A stretch of DNA of 64,000 bases from JAJFUE01 sp039683515 (GCA_039683515.1 JBDKRG010000049.1:1-64000); one strand, 5' to 3'; counted from the stretch's first letter, positions 8,190 to 16,832 are shown. Numbers and translations: made by a program. The notes: a model not told the origin generated them from the sequence alone.

Positions 8190-8406
8190 TTATATCAGCC
8201 CGGATTCAACGAACTTTCGCGGCAACATGATGTTCAGTTTTTGATAACCCGAGACGGCAAGCAATGCCTTATCGCCGACAACAACGATTTTTGCGCCACC
8301 GGCAACGGCGCACGCCATGAATTTATCATCATCGTGATCGGTACATACAGGCTGTTTTAGAGCGGGAGCATGAAAGATTTCGGCATGTGTCGATGACGAC
8401 CTTCAT
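8190..8406 (-). pseudogene. Decayed PIN-domain (VapC-type) toxin
   Basis: The start is intact: ATG at 8406 encodes MKVVIDT, the first strand of a PIN toxin, and overlaps the antitoxin stop as ATGA. That frame closes after about 25 residues. In another frame the sequence then encodes CTDHDDDKFMACAVAGGAK and VGDKALLAVSGYQKLNIMLP, ending at a stop at 8190. This is the conserved C-terminal half of a PIN domain. The middle (roughly 70 residues, including the central Glu) is missing, so the toxin was killed by an internal deletion plus frameshift. The antitoxin gene next to it remains open. Confidence 0.8.
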
Positions 8407-8666
8407 TTCCGACCGCGCGCCCGGCGGATCGCGGCGTCGACGTCGGATTTTTTCATGCCCGCCTCGCGCGCCTGGCGCCGGCTCCGCTCGATCAGCCGGT
8501 CGAATTCGGCCATTTTGGGATTCTGGATCGTCCGCAGGATGACAACGTCGTCTTCGCCCACGACGACAAATTGCGCGCCGGGCTGGAGACCCAGCCGGTT
8601 GCGGACCTCCTCGGGAATGACCACCTGGCCCTTGGATGACATGCGCGTTGTGGCAATCGTTTGCAT
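8403..8666 (-). CDS. AbrB/SpoVT-type antitoxin
   Basis: An 87-residue protein with an N-terminal swapped-hairpin AbrB domain: RMSSKGQVVIPEEVRNRLGL (residues 8-27), then VVVGEDDVVILR. The C-terminal half is helical and charged (EFDRLIERSRRQAREAG), as in antitoxins that grip a PIN toxin. The gene overlaps the start of the decayed PIN toxin by 4 nt (ATGA). A perfect palindrome upstream is its likely operator. With the toxin broken, it may now act as a lone repressor or an anti-addiction relic. Confidence 0.88.
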   Translation of the reverse strand: MQTIATTRMSSKGQVVIPEEVRNRLGLQPGAQFVVVGEDDVVILRTIQNPKMAEFDRLIERSRRQAREAGMKKSDVDAAIRRARGRK

Positions 8667-8681
8667 GGCGGCTTAACCCTC

Positions 8682-8697
8682 GTCTTACTGGTAAGAC
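8682..8697 (-). promoter_or_regulatory. Perfect palindrome upstream of AbrB-type antitoxin
   Basis: GTCTTAC-TG-GTAAGAC is a perfect inverted repeat ending 16 nt upstream of the antitoxin start. A second one, ATATG-AAATC-CATAT, lies at 8702-8716. AbrB-type antitoxins autoregulate through such sites. The spacing suggests operator and promoter overlap. Confidence 0.55.
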
Positions 8698-8795
8698 AAC
8701 GATATGAAATCCATATGACCCATGACAAGATAATTGGGGCGGGATCGAAAATCTCCACAGATCATCGCGCCGTTGCGGAAAGACGTCGGAGCCAA

Positions 8796-9026
8796 TCAGG
8801 CGGGAATTTTCGCGGCTTGATAGATTGCGGGGCGGAATGCGGGAGGCGGAATCGGTTTGCCTTCGGCTTTTGCCGCCTCGATCCAAGCCGTCTTTGCCTT
8901 CAAAACTTCACCCAGCGCCTGCTTCGGGGTCGTTCCAAAAGCCGAGCAATTGCGCAGATCCGGAATATCCGCGATATAACCGCCGTCTTCTTCGCTGTAG
9001 AAAATGTTAATGTGGTAGTCTTTCAT
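8796..9026 (-). CDS. hicB: HicB-family antitoxin
   Basis: A 76-residue HicB-like antitoxin with the partial RNase H fold: FYSEEDGGYIADIPDLRNCS, then GTTPKQALGEVLKAKTAWIEAA and the PIPPPAFRP tail. It is the second gene of a hicAB operon; its ATG overlaps the hicA stop as ATGA. The antitoxin binds and blocks the HicA ribonuclease. It lacks the C-terminal DNA-binding domain found in longer HicB proteins. Confidence 0.9.
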   Translation of the reverse strand: MKDYHINIFYSEEDGGYIADIPDLRNCSAFGTTPKQALGEVLKAKTAWIEAAKAEGKPIPPPAFRPAIYQAAKIPA

Positions 9027-9277
9027 TTCCGCTCTCCAAGTGAAATATTATATCTTTCCACCAATTGGAGCAATTGCCGGATTTGATACGGTTTTGCCTT
9101 GCCGCCCACATTTTGCATGTTTAGAAGCTCGGGGATATTTGGGTGCACAAATATATGATGGCTCCCGCCAATCCGCGATAGCGCGAACCCAAACGCCCGC
9201 GCAAGCGCACACGCTTCTTCGAACCCGAGATTTCCCGGCGAAGCCAGAGCCTTCTGGAGCAGCTTGCGTGGATTCAA
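9023..9277 (-). CDS. hicA: HicA-family toxin
   Basis: An 84-residue HicA/YcfA mRNA interferase with a double-stranded RNA-binding-like fold. The catalytic His lies in the motif SRIGGSHHIFVHP. The start codon is TTG at 9277, supported by AAAGGA a few bases upstream. The N-terminal MNPRKLLQKA fits the family although it is slightly extended. It is translationally coupled to hicB. No inactivating change is visible, so this toxin-antitoxin module looks complete. Confidence 0.9.
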   Translation of the reverse strand: MNPRKLLQKALASPGNLGFEEACALARAFGFALSRIGGSHHIFVHPNIPELLNMQNVGGKAKPYQIRQLLQLVERYNISLGERK

Positions 9278-9299
9278 GGCACGATCCTTTCTTTGAGGA

Positions 9300-10373
9300 T
9301 CACCGCTTGTCTTTGAAGAAGAACGTCACGTTGACCACGAGCTGGTTGGTGTGGAGGCCCTCGTAGATCATCGGCAGCTTGCCGGTGTCGATCAGGGCGC
9401 GGCGGGCGGCCTGGTCCAGGTGCGTGTAGCCGGACGAACGCACGATCGTGATCGATTCGGGGCTGATCGTCCCGTCCTTGAGGATCGTGAACCGCACGTC
9501 GGTCGACACTTCCATCTCGATCGGCCGGTGGAAATTGGCCTCGATCATCGCCAGGACCTGGCGGAAATACGTCTGGCTGAGGCTGCCGCCCGAGCCGGTG
9601 CCGCCGACCACGCCCCCCGGCACGCCGCCGGGGACGCCTCCGGGCACGCCGCCCGGCATGCCGCCGGGGCCGCCGCCGATCGAGAGCTGGCCGGTGCTGG
9701 ACTGCAGGCTGCCGGCGCCGCCGGGGCCGTTGCCGCCGGCCCCCGTCGGGCGCTGCGGCACGATGTCGGGCCGCCGGGGGGTCACCGCGCCGCCGGCGCC
9801 GGCCGGGCGCTGCGGCAGGATCGGGGCCGTGGGAATGTTCGGGCTGGCCTTGGCGACAACGACCGGCGTCGCGGCCGGCGTCGGCGTCGCCTCTTCGACA
9901 ATCTGCTTGGCGATACTCTTGTTGACGACCTTCTTGGCCTTGATCGGCTGGGCCTTGATCATCGCCTTGGGCGTCGGCTTGGGGGTGGGCCGCGGGGTCG
10001 GCGTCGGCCGCGGCGTCGGCCTGGCCGTCGGCTGCGGGGTCGGCGTCGGGGTCGCGTTCTTATCGGGGCGGATGATTTCGGGCGTTCCCTCGGGCTCGGG
10101 CTCGGGGGTGGCCTCGGGGGCCGGCTCGGCCGTCGGCTCGGCGGTCGGCTCGGCCCGCGGCGGAACGGGCTCGGGGGTCGCGGCGGCCTCGGGGGTCGGC
10201 TCCGAACCGGGAGCGCCGCTGCCGGGAGGCGGAGGCGGGGGCGGAGGGCCGCCCAGCAGATCAACGACCTGCGTCTCGGGCGTCCGGTCGGGGGGCGGCA
10301 CGATCACAAGGATCGCCATCACGACGACGGCCATCATGTGAACGCATATGGAAATGACGAGACTGCGGATCAT
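9300..10373 (-). CDS. tonB: TonB/TolA-like energy transducer
   Basis: A 357-residue periplasm-spanning protein. One N-terminal membrane helix (residues ~4-25, ending in VIVPPP) is followed by a very long low-complexity region. This contains Pro/Gly runs, Glu-Pro repeats, a PTPTPxPTxRPTPR basic stretch and GGVPG tandem repeats (~235-260). The C-terminal ~90 residues form a TonB_C/TolA-like domain, from YFRQVLAMIEANFHRP to NVTFFF. It should couple the proton-driven ExbB/ExbD motor, encoded immediately upstream, to an outer-membrane partner. No TonB-dependent receptor is in the window. The C-terminal domain, with a single-Cys-free compact sequence, is close to that of TolA-type proteins, so a Tol role is possible. 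Confidence 0.85.
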   Translation of the reverse strand: MIRSLVISICVHMMAVVVMAILVIVPPPDRTPETQVVDLLGGPPPPPPPPGSGAPGSEPTPEAAATPEPVPPRAEPTAEPTAEPAPEATPEPEPEGTPEIIRPDKNATPTPTPQPTARPTPRPTPTPRPTPKPTPKAMIKAQPIKAKKVVNKSIAKQIVEEATPTPAATPVVVAKASPNIPTAPILPQRPAGAGGAVTPRRPDIVPQRPTGAGGNGPGGAGSLQSSTGQLSIGGGPGGMPGGVPGGVPGGVPGGVVGGTGSGGSLSQTYFRQVLAMIEANFHRPIEMEVSTDVRFTILKDGTISPESITIVRSSGYTHLDQAARRALIDTGKLPMIYEGLHTNQLVVNVTFFFKDKR

Positions 10374-10393
10374 CGACTCGGCCTGAATTTCAC

Positions 10394-10813
10394 TTACTTG
10401 GGCTCGGTGATCAGCCCCACGCTCTTGATGCCCAGCCCCTTGACGCGGCCAAGGACCTGGGCGACGGTGTCGTACTTCGCGTCCTTGTCGGCCTCGATCA
10501 CGACCGAGATCGACTCATACGTCGCCTGCTTTTTCTGGAGGGTCTCGGCAACCTGGTCGACCGTGAGGCGCTCCTCCTCGATGTAGATCGGGTCGGTCGA
10601 GAGGGCGTCGATCGCCTTGCCGATCGAGATCGTGATCGTGTTCTGCTGCGTGGAAATCGGGCCGGTCTTGACCGTGGGCAGATTCAGACTGATCCCGTTT
10701 TTAAGCATCGGGGCCATCAGCATGAACGCGATCAGCAGCACGAACGCCGTGTCGAGCAGGTTGGTCAGGTTCATTTCGGATTGCAGCGGAAGGCTGCGGC
10801 GGTGACGCAACAT
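10394..10813 (-). CDS. exbD: ExbD/TolR biopolymer transport protein
   Basis: A 139-residue protein with one N-terminal membrane helix starting at NLLDTAFVLLIAFMLMAP. It carries the conserved membrane Asp that conducts protons in ExbD/TolR. The periplasmic domain follows (VKTGPISTQQNTITISI to the end). Its GAGG ribosome site overlaps the exbB stop, so the two genes are translationally linked. It works with ExbB and the TonB-like protein. Confidence 0.92.
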   Translation of the reverse strand: MLRHRRSLPLQSEMNLTNLLDTAFVLLIAFMLMAPMLKNGISLNLPTVKTGPISTQQNTITISIGKAIDALSTDPIYIEEERLTVDQVAETLQKKQATYESISVVIEADKDAKYDTVAQVLGRVKGLGIKSVGLITEPK

Positions 10814-10822
10814 AGCTTAACC

Positions 10823-11689
<867 letters not shown>

Positions 11690-11699
11690 GGCATGCATC

Positions 11700-12596
11700 C
11701 TATTCGGCGGAGATCCCAAGATGATCGAGCAGAGCCTGGAATTCTTCCAGGTTTGCATAATAGACTTCGACACGGCCGGACGAGTTTGATTGCGGCTGGA
11801 TATGAACTTTGAGGCCCAGGTGAAGGCTCAACTTTTCTTCCATCTGATGGGTCTGGGCGGTGGTGTCGGGCGCGGCGGCCGGGCGGGCCGGTTTGTCGCG
11901 CTCGCGGACGAGGCGCCTCACGCGCTTCTCGGCCTCGCGGACGCTCAGTCCCTTGCCCATGATTTCACGGGCCAAAGCCAACTGTAAAGGCTCTTCGGTG
12001 AGGGTCAGCAGGGCGCGGGCGTGGCCGGCCGAGATCCGCCCCTCCTCGACCCAACCGGTGACGGCGGCGGGGAGCCGGAGCAGCCGCATCGAGTTGGTCA
12101 CCGCGACGCGGGACTTGCCGACGCGGTCGGCGACCTGGTCCTGCGTCAGGCCGAACTCGTCGATGAGGCGCTTGTAGGCGCGGGCCTCCTCGACCGGGTT
12201 CAGGTTCTCGCGCTGCAGGTTCTCGATCAGGGCAAGCTCGAGCATGTCCTGGTCGCTGTACTGGCGCACCCAGACCGGGACCTCGGTCAGGCCCGCGCGC
12301 TGGGCGGCGCGCCAACGCCGCTCACCGGCAACAATTTCGTATTCGGAGCCCGCCTTGCGGACGACGAGCGGCTGCAGGATCCCCTTTTCCTGGATCGAGG
12401 CGGTCAGCTCGTCCAGGGCCTCGTCCTGGAAGACCTCGCGGGGCTGGTACGGGTTGGGCCGCAACATCACGACCGGCAGGCTGTGGACGCCGTCCTGGGG
12501 GGGCGGCGGGGCGGTCGCCACGGCGGCTTCGGGGGGATCGGAGCCCAGCAGGGCGTCAAGCCCGCGCCCGAGCGCGCGTTTCTTCATCGCAGACAT
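11700..12596 (-). CDS. parB: Chromosome-partitioning protein ParB
   Basis: A 298-residue ParB/Spo0J. It starts with the basic leader KKRALGRGLDALLG that contacts ParA. The CTP-binding ParB N domain (~40-130) has the GERRWRA motif at ~91-97 and ENLQREN at ~126-132. The helix-turn-helix (~145-210) includes LTQDQVADRVGKSRVAV, and a C-terminal dimerisation domain follows. GGGAGA precedes the ATG at 12596, so its start overlaps the end of parA by 41 nt. A parS-like site lies upstream of parA at 13438. Together they form the centromere-like system that segregates the replication origin. Confidence 0.97.
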   Translation of the reverse strand: MSAMKKRALGRGLDALLGSDPPEAAVATAPPPPQDGVHSLPVVMLRPNPYQPREVFQDEALDELTASIQEKGILQPLVVRKAGSEYEIVAGERRWRAAQRAGLTEVPVWVRQYSDQDMLELALIENLQRENLNPVEEARAYKRLIDEFGLTQDQVADRVGKSRVAVTNSMRLLRLPAAVTGWVEEGRISAGHARALLTLTEEPLQLALAREIMGKGLSVREAEKRVRRLVRERDKPARPAAAPDTTAQTHQMEEKLSLHLGLKVHIQPQSNSSGRVEVYYANLEEFQALLDHLGISAE

Positions 12597-13344
12597 GGAT
12601 AATCTCCCGTGTAAGTTCCAGGTATTGTTCGGAGCCGGTGGAGCGGGGGTCGTAATAGACGATGGGCTTGCCGAAACTGGGGGCCTCGCTCAGGCGGACC
12701 GAGCGGTTGATCATGGTTTTGAGCAGTTTTTCAGGGAAAGCGCGGCGAAGCTCCTCAAGAACCTGCTGGGCGAGGTTCGTGCGGCCGTCGAACATGGTCG
12801 TGACGATGCCGAGGAGCTTGAGGTCGGCCTGGTAGCGCTTCTGGATGCGCTGGATCATAAGCATCATGCGCGAGAGCCCCTCGAGGGCGAGGTATTCGGC
12901 CTGGACCGGGACCAGGACCCAATCGGCCGCCACGAGCGAGTTGATCGTGAGGACGCTGAGCGAGGGCGGGCAGTCGATCACGATGTAGTCGTAGATGTCG
13001 TCGAGGCGGGCGAGCGAGCGCTTCAAGGCGAATTCGCGCTCTTCCTGCTCGAGAAGCTCGATTTCGGCGCCGGCCAGGTCGATCGACGCCGGCAGGAGGG
13101 CGATATTCTTGAATTCCTGAAGAACGTGGGCCTTGGGCGGGTCGTCGGTGACCAGGGCCTCATAGGTGCTGGCCTCGAGGTTATTGGGGTCGACGCCGAT
13201 GGCGCTCGTGGCATTGGCCTGGGGATCCATGTCGACCAGAAGCGTAAAATGCCCGAGGGCGCCCAGGGCGGCGGCGAGATTGACGGCCGTTGTGGTCTTC
13301 CCCACCCCACCCTTTTGGTTCGAAACCGTGATGATCTGAGGCAT
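12556..13344 (-). CDS. parA: Chromosome-partitioning ATPase ParA
   Basis: A 262-residue ParA/Soj ATPase. The deviant Walker A is NQKGGVGKTTTAVNLAA (residues ~9-25), the A' motif is LLVDMDPQANAT, and Walker B is YIVIDCPPSL. The start at 13344 is preceded by GGAAGG, and a 27-residue upstream extension was rejected. It binds DNA non-specifically in the ATP state and moves ParB-parS complexes. It sits between the parS-like site and parB, and just downstream of the TPR/Tat genes on the same strand. Confidence 0.97.
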   Translation of the reverse strand: MPQIITVSNQKGGVGKTTTAVNLAAALGALGHFTLLVDMDPQANATSAIGVDPNNLEASTYEALVTDDPPKAHVLQEFKNIALLPASIDLAGAEIELLEQEEREFALKRSLARLDDIYDYIVIDCPPSLSVLTINSLVAADWVLVPVQAEYLALEGLSRMMLMIQRIQKRYQADLKLLGIVTTMFDGRTNLAQQVLEELRRAFPEKLLKTMINRSVRLSEAPSFGKPIVYYDPRSTGSEQYLELTREIIHVCDEETRARARA

Positions 13345-13437
13345 GCGGCCGCCTTCCTGCAGAATTGGGCCACTATACGGAAAACGGAGGCAAAATTCAC
13401 GCGAAGAATAAGGGGTTGGGGGCACGAATTTAGGGGC

Positions 13438-13453
13438 CGTTCCACGTGAAACA
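13438..13453. promoter_or_regulatory. parS-like centromere site
   Basis: CGTTCCACGTGAAACA matches the bacterial parS consensus TGTTTCACGTGAAACA at 14 of 16 positions, including the central CACGTG. It is about 95 bp upstream of the parA start, a frequent position for parS. ParB would bind here as a clamp-loading site. No second equally good copy was found in the window. Confidence 0.85.
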
Positions 13454-13528
13454 TCCGGGGACGCCCCAAAAGCAGTAAGATTTGCCGGATTTCGGCGCCG
13501 GGCGGAGGAATAACGCGAACACGGAGGC

Positions 13529-13591
13529 GAAACCGTTAAAACGGTTTCCGAGGAGAAGATCGATTAAAACCCCGCGATCAATCGCGGGGTT
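13529..13591. repeat. Composite double-hairpin repeat, copy 1
   Basis: Two perfect hairpins in tandem. The first is GAAACCGTT-AA-AACGGTTTC (13529-13548). The second is AACCCCGCGAT-CA-ATCGCGGGGTT (13568-13591). The same pair recurs at 31076-31136, a diverged pair is at 46952-47013, and a related single hairpin is at 45206-45234. The remaining gap between parA and the TPR gene (13345-13794) also holds the parS-like site, a GATTACGA-family repeat (13607-13705) and a GGCGCCGG palindrome (13732-13759), but no gene. Confidence 0.8.
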
Positions 13592-13731
13592 AGGGGCGGC
13601 GGCAAAAGTTTTACGGCAATAAAACACGTTCCAACTGGTTCTCAAGGGATGAGCCGGCGATTGGTTCGATTACGACGCACGAACGGAAAACTTTCGTCAA
13701 GTGCTCGAGTGCAGTCAAAAAATGTTGAATG

Positions 13732-13759
13732 AATGGCCGGCGGGGGCGCCGGCCCCACA
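13732..13759. repeat. Short GC-rich palindromic repeat, copy 1
   Basis: A 28-nt element beginning AATGGCCGGCGGGGGCGCCG and ending GCCCCACA. Copy 2 at 16945-16972 differs at one base and forms part of the start region of the ResB-CcsA gene. The core GCCGGC...GCCGGC can pair. It lies just past the end of the TPR lipoprotein gene. Confidence 0.65.
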
Positions 13760-13794
13760 CCCAAGGCGGCTATTTGGTATCGAACCACTCGTCG

Positions 13795-14370
13795 CTATTT
13801 GGCGCCGAGCAGCTTGGCCAGGCCCTGGACACGGCGGTGGAGGTCGGGCTGGTTGGGGGCCTGGGCGAGGCTCTGCTGGTAGCGGCGCAGCGCCTCGGGG
13901 TAGTCGCGGGCCATGAACGCCAGGTCGCCGCGCAGACGCTCCGTGCCGCCGGAGACGCCGCGCGTTTTTTCGATCTTGTCGATCTGCTCCCGGGCGGCCT
14001 CGAGCTTGTTTTGGAAGACAAGCGCCGAGGCAAGGCCGTATTCGGCTTCGGGGAGCGGCTTGCCGGCAAGGCCGATCGCGCGGCGGAATGCCTTTTCGGC
14101 GCGGGCGGGGCGCTCGAGCTCCAGCTCGGTCTGGCCGAGGCCGATCCAGCCGGCGGGGTCGTTGGGGGCGACGCTGGTCATGCGCTGGAAATACGCCTCG
14201 GCGCGGCTGAACTGCCCCTGGCCGTACATATGCTGGCCCTGCAGGTAGACCGCGCCCGGGTTGCGCGGCTGGGTTTTGAGGACCGCCTCATAAAAAGGAT
14301 CGGCCGTCACGCCGAACTGGCATCCCGACAGACATGCGGCAACGATCAACCATAAGCTCAGACGACTCAT
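13795..14370 (-). CDS. TPR-repeat lipoprotein
   Basis: A 191-residue protein with a lipoprotein signal (VAACLSGC, Cys near residue 17). TPR helical hairpins follow: ADPFYEAVLKTQPRNPGAVY, then GQFSRAEAYFQRMTSVAPND, a third unit through ARAEKAFRRAIG and a last one through YPEALRRYQQSLAQAPNQ. GGAGGG precedes the ATG at 14370; a frame 10 codons longer was rejected. Such proteins are scaffolds in the periplasm. It lies 33 nt after tatC, so it is probably co-transcribed. Its partner is unknown. Confidence 0.82.
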   Translation of the reverse strand: MSRLSLWLIVAACLSGCQFGVTADPFYEAVLKTQPRNPGAVYLQGQHMYGQGQFSRAEAYFQRMTSVAPNDPAGWIGLGQTELELERPARAEKAFRRAIGLAGKPLPEAEYGLASALVFQNKLEAAREQIDKIEKTRGVSGGTERLRGDLAFMARDYPEALRRYQQSLAQAPNQPDLHRRVQGLAKLLGAK

Positions 14371-14403
14371 GCCCGCCCTCCTGGATATGTTCAAACGCAA
14401 AAC

Positions 14404-15339
14404 TCAGGCCTCTTCGGCCTGGTCGGCCTGGCGCATCCGCGCCATCGGCCTGGAAGCCCAGATCGAAATCTCATAGAGAATGATAAGGGGAAACAGGGCC
14501 GCCAGCATACAGATCGCGTCGGCCGGGGTGATGATCATCGCGGCGATGGCCAGGACAACGTAGGCATGGCGCCGGTATTTAGTCAGCATGGGGGGCGTGA
14601 CGAGCCCGACCCGGGCGGCCATGGCGACGATCAGCGGCAGCTCGAAGACCGCGCCGAACACAATCATCATGTTGGTCAGGAGCGAAAGGTAGTCGTCGAT
14701 GTCGAACAGCGGCTCGAGCGAGGGGGGCTGGTAGGCCTGCATCGTGCGCATGAGCATGTCGACCATGACATAGCCGAACAACGCCCCGAGCGGGAAGAGG
14801 AAGATGGCCGCGGCCAGAAGCGGCCGCACGATCCGTTTTTCTTTCTGCCTGAGCCCCGGCATGATGAAAAGCCAGACCTGATACAGGATGATGGGGAGGG
14901 CCAGCAGGATCCCGACGACGAGGGAAACCCGGAAGGGGACCATGAAGGGGTCCAGGGGGCGGCGGAAGTAAACCCCTTGATTGGGGCGCTCGCCGAAGGG
15001 CACGGTCAAGGCCGCGGCACTGGTAAGGGGGTCGGCATCGAAGACAAAATCAAGGCGCCGCTGAGATAGTTTGTTGATATCAATGGGTTTATCGAGCTTC
15101 AGAGCGCCCGTCGGGCTGACATGGATGACGAGGGTGGCCTCGCGGCCGGGATCGCGTTCAAGCCGGCGAATCGGCTTGGTCAGAACATCCAGAACGGGGT
15201 TGGCGATAAAGAAGGCGAGGCAAACACAGACGACGACGGCGGCGACGCTGATCATCAGGCGAACGCGCAACTCGGCAAGATGCCCGACCAGGGACATCTC
15301 GCGTTCGTCGCGTTTGTCGTCGTCATCGCTCAGGGACAT
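14404..15339 (-). CDS. tatC: Twin-arginine translocase subunit TatC
   Basis: A 311-residue TatC, larger than the usual ~250. The N-terminal MSLVGHLAELRVRLMIS, with the conserved Glu and Arg that bind the twin-arginine signal, is intact. PFMVPFRVSLVVGILLALPIILYQVW (split here by loop context) begins the second helix, and later helices include FGAVFELPLIVA and YVVLAIAAMIITPAD. The extra length is a ~60-residue insertion in the first periplasmic loop (about residues 55-125), containing SPTGALKLDKPIDINKLSQ. TatC with TatA exports folded proteins. It lies 42 nt after tatA on the same strand. Confidence 0.95.
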   Translation of the reverse strand: MSLSDDDDKRDEREMSLVGHLAELRVRLMISVAAVVVCVCLAFFIANPVLDVLTKPIRRLERDPGREATLVIHVSPTGALKLDKPIDINKLSQRRLDFVFDADPLTSAAALTVPFGERPNQGVYFRRPLDPFMVPFRVSLVVGILLALPIILYQVWLFIMPGLRQKEKRIVRPLLAAAIFLFPLGALFGYVMVDMLMRTMQAYQPPSLEPLFDIDDYLSLLTNMMIVFGAVFELPLIVAMAARVGLVTPPMLTKYRRHAYVVLAIAAMIITPADAICMLAALFPLIILYEISIWASRPMARMRQADQAEEA

Positions 15340-15381
15340 ATGGGATCGATTGGGCTTCAGGATAAAAGAAAAAGACCGACG

Positions 15382-15627
15382 TTATGCGTTCTTGGTCTGA
15401 TCGTCATCGACGTTCTTGGCCGGGGCGGCCGGTTGCGATTCGTTCTTGGGCGGCTCTTTCAGGGCATCCTGGAGGTCCTGGCCCACGTCGGCCAGGCCAT
15501 CCTTGAGCTCGCGGACGGACTTGCCGATCGAGCGCGCCAGCTTCGGGAGATTGTTGGCCCCAAACAGGAGCAGAACGATCACGAGCAGAACGATCAATTC
15601 GGTCATTCCGATACGACCACCAAACAT
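15382..15627 (-). CDS. tatA: Twin-arginine translocase subunit TatA
   Basis: An 81-residue TatA/E-type protein. The short N-terminal membrane helix (IGMTELIVLLVIVLLLFGAN, residues ~6-25) leads into the Gly/Pro hinge LFGANNLPKLARSIGKSVRE and an amphipathic helix. A charged flexible tail ends the protein. It polymerises to form the export pore and is the first gene of the tatA-tatC-TPR run. No separate TatB is seen, as in minimal TatAC systems. Confidence 0.95.
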   Translation of the reverse strand: MFGGRIGMTELIVLLVIVLLLFGANNLPKLARSIGKSVRELKDGLADVGQDLQDALKEPPKNESQPAAPAKNVDDDQTKNA

Positions 15628-15785
15628 GGATCACCGATCCTTTTTTCAACGAGGTGAAAAGTTGGCGACCCGACCACATGGATTTCATGTGGAAAGATCC
15701 GGGCTTATGCTATCATGACGCCCACTGGCCGCAAAGCCAAATCCGGTAGGCACAGGGTTTCATCACTCAAAACACGGCGGTGTAT

Positions 15786-16772
15786 ATGGGCAAGAAAAAC
15801 TATTCGCTCGGGATCGACGTGGGCGGCACGAAGATCCTGGCCGCGGTCCTCGACAACGACCAGAACGTCATCGGGCGCGCCAAAAAAAAGACCCGCGTCG
15901 AGGACGGGGTCGAGGCGGTGCTGGTGCGGATCGCCGAGACCGCCGACGAGGCCATGCTGGCCGCCGGCCTCGCCGCCGACCAGATGCGCACGGTCGGCAT
16001 TTGCGTGCCGGGGCCGGCCGAGCCCGACACGGGGGTGATCATCGAGGCGCCCAACCTGGGCTGGCGGAACCTGAATATCATCGAATTTCTGAATAAAACC
16101 CTCAAGCGGCCGGCGTACCTGAGCAATGACGTGACGGCGGGGACGTGGGCCGAGTTCTCCATGGGGGCCGGGCGCGGCTCGAAAAACTGCCTCGGGGTGT
16201 TCGTCGGGACGGGGATCGGCGGCGGGCTTGTGTTCAACGGCGAATTGTACGAGGGCTCGGGGCGACAGGCGGGCGAGATCGGGCACATCTGCCTGAACCC
16301 GCACGGGCCGGTCTGCGGCTGCGGGCGGCACGGCTGCCTCGAGGCGTATGCGTCGCGCACGGCGATGACGCGCAACATCCGCGCGGCGATCGATCGCGGC
16401 CACGACTCGGCGATCCTCAAGGAAGTCGACCCGCGCGAGCGGCAGATCCGGTCGCGGCAACTCAAGCAGGCCTTTAGCCAGGGGGACAAGGTCGTGACCG
16501 ACGTCGTGCGCGAGGCGGCGTATTTCCTCGGGATCGGCCTGGGATCGCTGGCCAACGTGCTCAACCCCGACTGCATCGTCCTGGGCGGCGGCGTGGTCGA
16601 GGCGTTCGGCGATCCTTATGTGAAGGCCGTGAATGCCTCGTTCAAGCGGTTCGCGTTCCAGTCGGTCTACGACAAGGTCAAGCTCGTGCAGGCGGCGCTG
16701 GGCGATGACGCGGGGGTCGTCGGCGCGGCGCTGCTGGCGCGCAAGCGGCACGCGCTGGTGACGGGGGACTGA
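15786..16772 (+). CDS. ROK-family sugar kinase (glucokinase-like)
   Basis: A 328-residue ROK kinase. It shows the ATP-binding phosphate-1 motif GIDVGGTKILAAV (~8-20), the catalytic-base region LSNDVTAGTWAEF and the GTGIGGGLV motif. The zinc-binding ROK signature follows: HICLNPHGPVCGCGRHGCLE (split at the Cys cluster) with CxCGxxGC. No helix-turn-helix is present, so it is an enzyme and not a ROK repressor. It likely phosphorylates glucose, N-acetylglucosamine or N-acetylmannosamine, which would fit the hexosaminidase at 2.2 kb. ATG at 15786 was chosen over an in-frame GTG 6 nt upstream. Confidence 0.92.
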   Translation: MGKKNYSLGIDVGGTKILAAVLDNDQNVIGRAKKKTRVEDGVEAVLVRIAETADEAMLAAGLAADQMRTVGICVPGPAEPDTGVIIEAPNLGWRNLNIIEFLNKTLKRPAYLSNDVTAGTWAEFSMGAGRGSKNCLGVFVGTGIGGGLVFNGELYEGSGRQAGEIGHICLNPHGPVCGCGRHGCLEAYASRTAMTRNIRAAIDRGHDSAILKEVDPRERQIRSRQLKQAFSQGDKVVTDVVREAAYFLGIGLGSLANVLNPDCIVLGGGVVEAFGDPYVKAVNASFKRFAFQSVYDKVKLVQAALGDDAGVVGAALLARKRHALVTGD

Positions 16773-16780
16773 GCACACAG

Positions 16781-16832
16781 GCGGACGGGCACGGACGAAC
16801 ACGGACCCACACGGACAAACACGGACGAAATA
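16781..16832. repeat. Tandem CACGGACGAA-type repeat
   Basis: Four or five near-tandem copies of a unit like CACGGACAAA or CACGGACGAA follow the ROK gene. Similar ACGGAT-type runs are at 19771-19850, where they form the end of the ResB-CcsA frame, and at 54899-54940. They are an intergenic low-complexity repeat family of unknown role. Confidence 0.6.

Noticed and set aside
9590..10260. Pro/Gly tandem codons as a CRISPR or DNA satellite.
   Set aside because: They are periodic codons of the TonB-like low-complexity linker, with no unique spacers.
11690..11773. A longer ExbB start overlapping parB.
   Set aside because: It would overlap parB by ~70 nt, while a start at 11689 has a good AGGA.
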